A stretch of 14,212 bases of DNA from Flavobacteriaceae bacterium TMED81 (GTDB taxonomy: Bacteria; Bacteroidota; Bacteroidia; Flavobacteriales; Flavobacteriaceae), in contig NHEI02000050.1 of NCBI GenBank assembly GCA_002171575.2, forward strand, positions 20,723 through 34,934, written 5' to 3'. The translations under genes and the position numbers were made by a program. Numbering within the stretch: position 1 is the first letter of the stretch; each line of letters opens with the position of its first letter. The notes under the pieces are model-generated. The model did not search any database. It was not told the DNA's origin and saw nothing but the letters and a program-made list of their open reading frames with translations. Positions 6,340 through 12,222 of the stretch are shown here, piece by piece.

Positions 6340-8522
6340 AACCGTATGCTCATCCCAGCCATAAAATGAAATCCTGCTTGCGGATAATACCCTACGCCTT
6401 CAACTGTTGTGATCATACCGGGATTCGTCCAATCATCGTCATAGGTATAAAAATATCCATTGGATGTATATTCTTCGTCCAATACATTATTCAACAACAA
6501 CTGTAGCTGTAAAGACTCACACCAAGATGGTACGATCGTATACTGTATGTTGATGTCTTGTGTGCTGTATGCCGAAAGCTTTGACAAAGCAGAGTCGATA
6601 TTGCCAAGATACTGTTCCCCGACATATTTGCTGAATAGACTCACCGTCAAGTCCTTTGTTGGGCTGTAACTCAACTGGCTCCCTCCGACCACGTTTGGAG
6701 AAAAGGACAGGTTGGTACCTCCAAGAGCTTGCAACTCGTCATCGCGTTCAAAGAAAAAATCTCGATTCTTATTTTCACTTAACGACAGATTGGATTGCCA
6801 TTGCCACTGCTCGGATATTGTCCAGCCGAGGTCCAGCTCCACTCCCAAACGGTAACTACTCCCGCTATTGGTTCGTATAGGTGCTCCCACCTCGTCGATC
6901 GCCCCTGTCAGGACAAGCTGATTGGTGTAGTCCATAAAATACGCATTGGCAACAAACTGTAGATTTGATTTCTGATGACGCCATCCCAATTCAAAATCGG
7001 TTAACTCCTCAGGTAACGGGTTTCCGTTTTCAAAATCTGTACGATTGGGCTCCTTGTGCGCTCGTGCAACAGAAAAATAAAGCTGATGATTCGGATTCAC
7101 GCTGTAGGTGACTCCTGCTTTGGGATTAAAAAACCCATAGTTTCGATTCACATCAATCGGCTCTTGCCCTGCCTGCATGCCATTGGCGACATAGTCAATC
7201 CAACGGTATTGCGCATCTGCATAAACCGTCCATTGACGACCAACTGCATGTGTGAGCTTGGCAAATACATTTGTATCTGTTTTCTCTCCTTTGTTTTCGT
7301 AAAACCGATGGTTTGGTAGTGCCCCACCAGCGTTTTGCGCCCAAATCAACGACCCAAAATGATCCCCAATATAGCTGCTATATGAAAATCCAAGGTTGAG
7401 TTTCTGCGTTCCTTTTTCAAAAGCTGCCATCAAATTGGCAACATAAAAGTCATTGTCCAACCATTTTTGGGTGATGCTTTCCGTATCCACTGCATCGGCT
7501 TCAGGCAATTGTAAATAATTGGCTGATGTATTTCCTGAAAATCCAATATTTTGATCATACCATATATCATTGAGTTCTTGATAGTATCCTCTTCCATAGG
7601 TATAATTCAAACCAAGGGCTAAGGACCAATAGGCGTTGACTGCTTGTTCCCAATGCAATTGATAATGGTCTTGATTGTAATTGTCTACTTGATCTTCGTA
7701 AAACCCGATAACATTTCCTTCGATGTCGTAATTTTCCCCTGCTGGATTATAGGTTCGATTTGTTTTTAGGGTCGTTTCATCAATTCCAAACCAAGATTGG
7801 TAGGTGCGTTCAAATCCCCCAAATGCCAATGCTTTGATTTGCGTATTTCCATCTCTAAATATCCCTTGTAAGAAATAGGACTTCAAGTCGGAGCTCGCTC
7901 GGTCAATATAGCCATCGGAATCTATCTTGGATAGGCGACCAGAGAGCTCGAATTGATCCGATATCGGTCCAGTCGAAAACATCACGGTATGCTTACGCGT
8001 GGCAAAACTTCCAAAACTGTTACTAAACTGCACATAAGCAGCATCTGACATGCGATCAGTTGTCAGGTTGATACTAGCACCAAAAGCCCCTGCTCCATTG
8101 GTCGAAGTCCCCACGCCACGCTGAAGTTGTAAAGTTCCGACAGACGAGCCAAAATCAGGAAGATTTACCCAAAACGTACCTTGTGACTCTGCATCGTTAT
8201 ATGGGATGCCGTTGATACTGACATTGATGCGAGTGGCATCGCTCCCACGCACACGAATTCCTGTGTAGCCAATCCCTGCCCCAGCATCACTGGTCGAAAC
8301 CACACCTGGAAGAAATTGAAGGAGAACTGGCATATCCACTCCCAAATTGCGCTGACCCAAATCTTCTTTTGTCAGATTGGTATAAGCCACTGGCGTTTCA
8401 CTTGTTGCTTGTAAGGCAGAAATGGTGACTTCTTTTAAGTCAATTGTTGATTGTATGGTGTCTTGTACTTGTTGTGCATATCCCCATGTCAGGCATGAGA
8501 AAATCAATAAAACATATTTCAT
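6336..8522 (-). CDS. TonB-dependent outer membrane receptor, predicted thiamine (phosphate) uptake
   Basis: A 728-residue outer-membrane receptor. Residues 1-16 form a signal peptide with cleavage likely after GYA. A TonB-box-like EVTISA lies at 31-36, followed by the plug domain (about 45-150) with LPGVVSTSDAGAGIGYTGIRVRGSDATRINVSINGIPYND-type motifs, here broken up: PGV, IRVRG, INGIPYND and GAGAFGASINL. The rest is an aromatic-rich beta barrel ending in MAGMSIRF with terminal Phe, as expected for BAM insertion. There is no N-terminal carboxypeptidase-like extension and no SusD neighbour, so it is a plain FecA/BtuB-like transporter and not a SusC type. A TPP riboswitch fills the leader, which makes thiamine or a phosphorylated form the likely substrate. 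That is inference from regulation; the barrel itself does not show it. Confidence 0.93.
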   Translation of the reverse strand: MKYVLLIFSCLTWGYAQQVQDTIQSTIDLKEVTISALQATSETPVAYTNLTKEDLGQRNLGVDMPVLLQFLPGVVSTSDAGAGIGYTGIRVRGSDATRINVSINGIPYNDAESQGTFWVNLPDFGSSVGTLQLQRGVGTSTNGAGAFGASINLTTDRMSDAAYVQFSNSFGSFATRKHTVMFSTGPISDQFELSGRLSKIDSDGYIDRASSDLKSYFLQGIFRDGNTQIKALAFGGFERTYQSWFGIDETTLKTNRTYNPAGENYDIEGNVIGFYEDQVDNYNQDHYQLHWEQAVNAYWSLALGLNYTYGRGYYQELNDIWYDQNIGFSGNTSANYLQLPEADAVDTESITQKWLDNDFYVANLMAAFEKGTQKLNLGFSYSSYIGDHFGSLIWAQNAGGALPNHRFYENKGEKTDTNVFAKLTHAVGRQWTVYADAQYRWIDYVANGMQAGQEPIDVNRNYGFFNPKAGVTYSVNPNHQLYFSVARAHKEPNRTDFENGNPLPEELTDFELGWRHQKSNLQFVANAYFMDYTNQLVLTGAIDEVGAPIRTNSGSSYRLGVELDLGWTISEQWQWQSNLSLSENKNRDFFFERDDELQALGGTNLSFSPNVVGGSQLSYSPTKDLTVSLFSKYVGEQYLGNIDSALSKLSAYSTQDINIQYTIVPSWCESLQLQLLLNNVLDEEYTSNGYFYTYDDDWTNPGMITTVEGVGYYPQAGFHFMAGMSIRF

Positions 8523-8544
8523 TTGTAATCATTTTAAACGAATT

Positions 8545-8552
8545 AAAGGGGG
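8545..8552 (-). promoter_or_regulatory. Expression-platform segment complementary to the aptamer 5' strand
   Basis: On the minus strand the leader carries CCCCCTTT here, 22 bases before the receptor ATG. Seven of its bases (CCCCTTT) are exactly complementary to AAAGGGG at 8643-8637, which is part of the 5' side of the TPP aptamer. Such a pair would compete with aptamer folding, as expected for a switching element. No intrinsic terminator is visible in the leader. Confidence 0.4.
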
Positions 8553-8575
8553 AATTATTCTGATGTTAGTAAAAA

Positions 8576-8650
8576 TTATCCCTTGGCAGCATGACCTGCC
8601 CAGGTTCAATGGGTGTAATCTCAGCCCGCTTGGGCACCCCTTTGAGATGG
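8576..8650 (-). promoter_or_regulatory. TPP riboswitch (THI element)
   Basis: Read on the minus strand, the segment contains the conserved TPP aptamer core in order: GGGGTGCC, GGGCTGAGAT, TACACCC, TGAACCTG, GGCAG-GTCAT-GCTGCC and AAGGGATAA. CTGAGA and the ACCTG...GGGA elements bind the pyrimidine and pyrophosphate ends of TPP in known structures. P2 can form from GGGGT with ACCC, P3 from GCCC with GGGC, P5 from GGCAG with CTGCC, and P1 from ATCTC with GGGAT. It starts just after the DUF4301 stop codon and ends about 55 bases before the TonB receptor ATG, so it is placed to control the receptor only. Binding of TPP would be expected to lower receptor expression. Confidence 0.94.
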
Positions 8651-8652
8651 GT

Positions 8653-8660
8653 CAAAGATA
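8653..8660 (-). promoter_or_regulatory. Putative -7 element (TATCTTTG) for the riboswitch-receptor transcript
   Basis: TATCTTTG is an exact TAnnTTTG match lying between the DUF4301 stop codon and the aptamer. A transcript from it would begin within a few bases of the ATCTC strand of P1. No TTG -33 element stands at the usual spacing. The same bases can also pair with the 3' end of the aptamer as an extended P1, so the match might be coincidental. Confidence 0.45.
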
Positions 8661-8666
8661 ATTGAA

Positions 8667-10175
8667 TTAATTTTGATTTTGATGCGTTTTGCGCAACAAA
8701 TCATTGACTTCCTTAACCGGGGTAAACATGGAGGGTGGTATAGATACAAACAGCGTATTCCAAAAGGCCATTGCCCCATTCCATAATCCAGGGTGTTCCA
8801 TCGCTTTTACTGGCTTGCCATTCATGGTTTTGGAAACAACAAAGTAAGTCGATGGGTCAACGTATTTGTTCAAATCATACTTTTCTCCTTTATGGTTCAT
8901 CAAGCTACAGACCAATTCGACAGGGTTAAAGTGTGTACCCTCTTGAAAATGTGCAGCTTGTGATGAATCGCTTAAATCCACTTGGGCTTTTTCAACAATT
9001 TGTAAGTGTACGCCCATCTGATCTTTTACCCAAAACGGACCTCCGCCTGGCTCTCCACTATTGGGAACCATTCCGCAAACCCGTAATGGTCGGTCGAGTA
9101 GCCCGATAACCCTCTGTTTTCTCAACTCCTGATCCTCTTCATGAATATGAAAATGAAACTGTTGATCCAAAAAGTGAATCGCTTCATCCAACACCCCATC
9201 TTCATCAATGGTGCGAAGAAGTCGAAAAATCTGTTGTTGCATGTCCAACAGAAAGCCCGCCAGTGCGCGCTTATACATGCCAGACTCCTCATGCTGGGCT
9301 TGTGGAGCGACATTATCAATATTATTGATAAAAACGATGTCCGCTTCAATACGATTGAGGTTTTGGATTAATGACCCATGACCTGCTGCTCGAAAGACCA
9401 ATTGACCCTGATCATCTGTTAGCAATTGACCCGCTGAATCCATGACCAAAGAGTCTGTTGATGCCTCTTGTACTGAATAATCAACATCAACCTTGCAAGC
9501 ATGAGCGTGCTCAAGTTCTAGACGAGTTTTTTGAATGTGTTGGTCAAAATCGTTTTCACAGCCTGGGGTGACGGTGAAATGATGAGCAAGACGATCATTG
9601 GCAAGTGAAAATTGGATCGCAAAATTCAACTGCTCCTCAATGGCGGTTTTTAGGATTTTATTGTATTTGTGGAAGGGCACAAATGCTTTGGGTTTATTGG
9701 CGTAATGTTTTACCACATATGCAATAAAAGCTTGTAAAAAATCCGTTTCGTCAATCGGATGACTGTGTTCGTTTTCGATATGCTCTTTTGCCATTTCGTA
9801 AAATGGAAAATGCTGTACTCCATCGATAAAACGTTTCACTTTGGGGTTGTCTTGATGAGCATCAAGGGCGGTTTTAAAATCTTGCTTATCCTCCACGACA
9901 AGTGGAAATAAAAAATCAAACATACGCGTGGCCATCCCCGAAGCTGGAATAAACCGAATCACACGACGGTTGACGATAGAATCATCATAAATCTTTACAT
10001 AATGCTTTAGATCGCGATCGCTAAACTCCGTTATGCCATCTCCCAAGGTTGCTGGTCGATGAATCTGGCAATACGCTGATCGCTGATTGATATTGGCAAT
10101 CATTGCCCTAGCGTCAGATATCAAAATCCCACGCGCTTTGAGTTGGTTGGTTTGTTGTTTTGAAAATTCAAACAT
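8667..10175 (-). CDS. DUF4301 family protein, possible nucleotidyltransferase fold
   Basis: A 502-residue cytoplasmic protein. The start chosen is the ATG of MFEFSKQQTN at 10173-10175, which overlaps the stop of the preceding kinase gene by 8 bases (ATGTTTGA); the longer reading would overlap it by 80. It matches DUF4301, a Bacteroidota family without assigned function. Visible motifs are RFIPASGMATRMF (74-86), AGHGSLIQNLN (264-274), DIVFINNIDNV (279-289), GMVPNSGEPGGGPFWV (368-383), FNPVELVC (416-423) and HPGLWNGAMAFWNTLF (461-476). The first three, in this order, recall the glycine-rich loop, GHG loop and metal-binding NxDN of UDP-sugar pyrophosphorylases. A nucleotidyltransferase role is therefore a guess from motif layout. 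It is the last gene before the TPP riboswitch. Confidence 0.87.
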   Translation of the reverse strand: MFEFSKQQTNQLKARGILISDARAMIANINQRSAYCQIHRPATLGDGITEFSDRDLKHYVKIYDDSIVNRRVIRFIPASGMATRMFDFLFPLVVEDKQDFKTALDAHQDNPKVKRFIDGVQHFPFYEMAKEHIENEHSHPIDETDFLQAFIAYVVKHYANKPKAFVPFHKYNKILKTAIEEQLNFAIQFSLANDRLAHHFTVTPGCENDFDQHIQKTRLELEHAHACKVDVDYSVQEASTDSLVMDSAGQLLTDDQGQLVFRAAGHGSLIQNLNRIEADIVFINNIDNVAPQAQHEESGMYKRALAGFLLDMQQQIFRLLRTIDEDGVLDEAIHFLDQQFHFHIHEEDQELRKQRVIGLLDRPLRVCGMVPNSGEPGGGPFWVKDQMGVHLQIVEKAQVDLSDSSQAAHFQEGTHFNPVELVCSLMNHKGEKYDLNKYVDPSTYFVVSKTMNGKPVKAMEHPGLWNGAMAFWNTLFVSIPPSMFTPVKEVNDLLRKTHQNQN

Positions 10176-10734
10176 GGGCAAACTGGGATTGAATCGCTTG
10201 TATAGCGGATTGAAAACGATCTTCTCCCTGACCTTGTATGAGTACATAGGGTCGATTGAGTGATTGTAGCGCTTTTTTAAATTGTATTAGCATTTGTTCT
10301 CTTTCGTTTGGTTTGTCACGCAAGTCGTCAGCGACCCAAGGAATATCAATATCCAATAGTAAATAGAGGTCATAGTGATTGTTGACTGCAAAGTGGTGTA
10401 AATCGGGGTCACAATACCCATTGAAATAAACCTCCGAATAAATTTTGGTAACAAGCAAGTCGGTGTCACAAAACAAGATCGTGTCGGTATTGCTCGCTTT
10501 TTGATTTTCAAGTGCCATTTGCCCAGCTGCAATGATCGGCAAATCTTCTTTGGAACAAATTTCATTCGTCTTATCCCATTTGTTTTGCAAGAATGCACGT
10601 GCGTACTCTGGCACCCAATCTGAGTTGAAATGGGATGCCAATTGTTTTGCAAGTGTCGTTTTTCCAGTTGATTCCGGACCAAACAAAACTACTTTCCTAC
10701 AGTTGCAGGGTGATTGTCCAAAATCTTTTTCCAT
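10168..10734 (-). CDS. NadR-like P-loop kinase, candidate vitamin kinase
   Basis: A 188-residue P-loop protein resembling the C-terminal ribosylnicotinamide kinase domain of NadR (AAA_28 type). The Walker A motif is GPESTGKT (19-26). Further family motifs are VPEYARAFL (40-48), the Walker-B-like FCDTDLLVTKIYSEVYF (87-103) and DIPWVADDLRD (129-139), followed by Arg144 in a lid-like region. The nicotinamide-nucleotide adenylyltransferase domain of NadR is missing. The ATG overlaps the end of the transporter gene by 46 bases; no later Met precedes the Walker motif, so this start is kept. NadR kinases phosphorylate nicotinamide riboside, but with a thiamine-binding protein and TPP riboswitch nearby this copy may act on thiamine or a precursor. 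That substrate change is inference. Confidence 0.88.
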   Translation of the reverse strand: MEKDFGQSPCNCRKVVLFGPESTGKTTLAKQLASHFNSDWVPEYARAFLQNKWDKTNEICSKEDLPIIAAGQMALENQKASNTDTILFCDTDLLVTKIYSEVYFNGYCDPDLHHFAVNNHYDLYLLLDIDIPWVADDLRDKPNEREQMLIQFKKALQSLNRPYVLIQGQGEDRFQSAIQAIQSQFAHV

Positions 10735-11327
10735 TCGAGATAGCCATAAATGGCAATAAAAGTGAAAATTAAGTATTGTAAGCTCGTAAAGCTAAAGCCT
10801 TTAATCAGGTACAAAGGTACAGAAATGATATCGCCAACAATCCAAAAAATCCAGTTTTCTATCTTGCGCCGAGCCATCAGCCACATTCCCGAAAAAAAGA
10901 TCGCTGTTGTCAGCGTATCAATCACTGCCGTTGATGAATTCCAAAGCCCAAACCATTGATAGACGCCATAGACAAACCCCAAACTCCCAACAAAAAGCAG
11001 AAGAAGATATCGCCATTCTTGTTGGTTGATTCTCGAAATTGGTGTCGCTTGTTCCTGATCATTGACGCGCGTCCAAATCACCCAACCGTAGACTGACATT
11101 CCAAAATAATATGCATTGATCAGCATATCTCCGACCAAGCCCCACTTGAGCAAGAGATAAACATAAATTGAAGTTGAAATCATCCCTGTTGGAAAGACAC
11201 CTATATGATTTTTTTTGGCAAGCCAAACACTGAGCAAGCCAAAAACAACACCCGTAATCTCTAGGGTGATATCAAGAGGTTCATAGGTGGCGTATTGCGC
11301 AAAAAGAGATTCAAAAATCTGAGACAT
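10689..11327 (-). CDS. PnuC/PnuT family vitamin transporter, probably thiamine
   Basis: A 212-residue inner-membrane protein of the PnuC family, with about seven hydrophobic segments. Family features include LLSVWLAKKNHIGVFPTGMI split around residues 31-50 (LLSVWLAKKN, then HIGVFPTGMI), AYYFGMSVYGWVIW (72-85) and the substrate-region ENWIFWIVGDIISVPLYL (157-174) with its Trp/Trp/Asp pattern. PnuC proteins carry nicotinamide riboside by facilitated diffusion, driven by kinase trapping; the PnuT branch carries thiamine. The thiamine-binding protein upstream and the TPP riboswitch downstream favour PnuT here, although sequence alone does not decide. The start overlaps the preceding gene by 17 bases, and the end overlaps the NadR-like kinase gene by 46. 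Confidence 0.92.
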   Translation of the reverse strand: MSQIFESLFAQYATYEPLDITLEITGVVFGLLSVWLAKKNHIGVFPTGMISTSIYVYLLLKWGLVGDMLINAYYFGMSVYGWVIWTRVNDQEQATPISRINQQEWRYLLLLFVGSLGFVYGVYQWFGLWNSSTAVIDTLTTAIFFSGMWLMARRKIENWIFWIVGDIISVPLYLIKGFSFTSLQYLIFTFIAIYGYLEWKKILDNHPATVGK

Positions 11328-11571
11328 AGCTACTGCGATCAGCGTTGTAGATTTTAAGATGCATGATTCCCTTTTCCTCTTCGCTCAGGGCTGTTTTGAT
11401 GGTTTTCATTAAAAAGGGCATCAGGGTATCGTAAGAACCATATAGTTGGGTGCTCAGCGGGGTTTCTGAAATCGTAAACCCGCCACTCCGCAAGTCCAAA
11501 ATAAAGTTCTTGATCTGATCTCTGTATTGATCGTGGAATGGCGTAAATGTAAGCTCTACAGAAATATTCAT
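11311..11571 (-). CDS. YkoF/MTH1187-like thiamine-binding protein
   Basis: A short 86-residue protein. It begins with a beta strand (MNISVELTFTPF), then a helix (DQIKNFILDLRSGGF), then TISETPLSTQLYGSYDTLM, a second helix (LMKTIKTALSEEE) and a last strand (IMHLKIYNAD). This is the ferredoxin-like layout of the MTH1187/YkoF family of thiamine-binding proteins; the ETPLSTQLYGSYD stretch matches the family's TP-GT-EG region. These proteins bind thiamine or its pyrimidine moiety without a catalytic role. The ATG overlaps the preceding stop by 4 bases (ATGA), so it is clearly part of the operon. It is one of two independent pointers to thiamine in this region. Confidence 0.82.
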   Translation of the reverse strand: MNISVELTFTPFHDQYRDQIKNFILDLRSGGFTISETPLSTQLYGSYDTLMPFLMKTIKTALSEEEKGIMHLKIYNADRSSYVSDF

Positions 11572-12173
11572 ACTTGGTTTTTAATGGTTACGGCACAACT
11601 ATGATTTTGCCATGCATAGCGGAAAAGATCATAGGTTTGGTCTCTATAAATTGCAATTTCCTTTTCGGGTGTCGATAGGTCAACAAAAATGTCCTTGCTA
11701 AATCGAATTCCGGGAATAGAGATGGCTTTATACATGGATTCTTTTGCACACCACAGGTCGGTTAGCTCAGCGATAGTTTGTTGAGGAGCTTGATCAGCAG
11801 GGTTGACAAACTTTTTTGCGACACGTTTGACCTTGGCTCGGTGACGTTCTACGTCTACCCCTAGTGGGGCCTGACCAATGGCTATCGCTGCAAAGTCTTT
11901 GGTATGACTAAACGATATGTGGGGGCCATGCTCAATGTAGGGTTTTCCGTCTGTGGTATACCGAAGCTGATCGAGAGAAAGACCAGCAGCTTCAACTAAA
12001 GAGCGAACAGCCAAAAATCCTTTTCGCTGATTGCTATGAGACATTGCCTTAAGACGTTGATTGCAATGAGGTGTCAAGGATATCCTTTTGGTTAGACTCT
12101 GTTCATCTTCCGTGATATGCCAAACCCAGAGCTTCGCAATAGAATTCACTTGATGGTGTTTGTAAATGGGCAT
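11568..12173 (-). CDS. 4'-phosphopantetheinyl transferase superfamily protein (Sfp type)
   Basis: A 201-residue protein that would transfer 4'-phosphopantetheine from CoA to a Ser on carrier proteins. The start chosen is MPIYKHH (ATG 12171-12173), because the longer frame from 12212 covers the TATATTTG promoter motif. Motifs in order: GKPYIEHGPHISFSHTKDFAAIAI (76-99, split here as GKPYIE and ISFSHTKDFAAIAI), LGVDVERH (104-111) with the Mg-binding Asp107 and Glu109, and DLWCAKESMYKAI (139-151) with Glu145. These are the three hallmark regions of the Sfp/AcpT superfamily. It may be the cell's holo-ACP synthase or serve secondary metabolism; the sequence does not tell. It is the first gene of the operon that continues with the thiamine genes, an odd pairing. 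Confidence 0.9.
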   Translation of the reverse strand: MPIYKHHQVNSIAKLWVWHITEDEQSLTKRISLTPHCNQRLKAMSHSNQRKGFLAVRSLVEAAGLSLDQLRYTTDGKPYIEHGPHISFSHTKDFAAIAIGQAPLGVDVERHRAKVKRVAKKFVNPADQAPQQTIAELTDLWCAKESMYKAISIPGIRFSKDIFVDLSTPEKEIAIYRDQTYDLFRYAWQNHSCAVTIKNQV

Positions 12174-12190
12174 GGAATACCGTAGTTTTG
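12159..12190 (+). promoter_or_regulatory. Promoter of ahcY
   Basis: TTTG at 12159-12162 and TAGTTTTG at 12183-12190 are separated by 20 bases. Both match the Bacteroidota consensus (TTG/TTTG at -33, TAnnTTTG at -7) with normal spacing. The predicted start lies about 25 bases before the ahcY ATG. The -33 element overlaps the first codons of the divergent phosphopantetheinyl transferase gene. Confidence 0.6.
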
Positions 12191-12209
12191 TAAGCAAATT
12201 GCTGAGATT

Positions 12210-12217
12210 CAAATATA
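12210..12217 (-). promoter_or_regulatory. Putative -7 element (TATATTTG) for the thiamine operon
   Basis: TATATTTG on the minus strand matches TAnnTTTG exactly and lies 36 bases before the phosphopantetheinyl transferase ATG. The -33 region is only a T-rich stretch near 12231-12235, so support comes mainly from the -7 match. It is back-to-back with the ahcY promoter in a 49-base intergenic gap. Confidence 0.45.
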
Positions 12218-12222
12218 CAACT

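Noticed and set aside
6336..8522. Reading the receptor as a SusC-type glycan importer
   Set aside because: No carboxypeptidase-like N-terminal domain, no SusD gene and no glycoside hydrolases nearby; the TPP riboswitch gives a better explanation.
8422..8661. A 79-codon plus-strand open frame crossing the receptor gene start and the leader
   Set aside because: It covers the reverse strand of the TPP aptamer and the receptor signal-peptide region, and its product has no recognisable motif.
10176..10247. N-terminal extension of DUF4301
   Set aside because: It would overlap the kinase gene by 80 bases and has no family similarity; MFEFSKQQ at 10175 is the natural start.
12166..12222. Longer AhcY start at 12166
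   Set aside because: It would put the well-formed TTTG/TAGTTTTG promoter within the coding region and exceed the usual family length.
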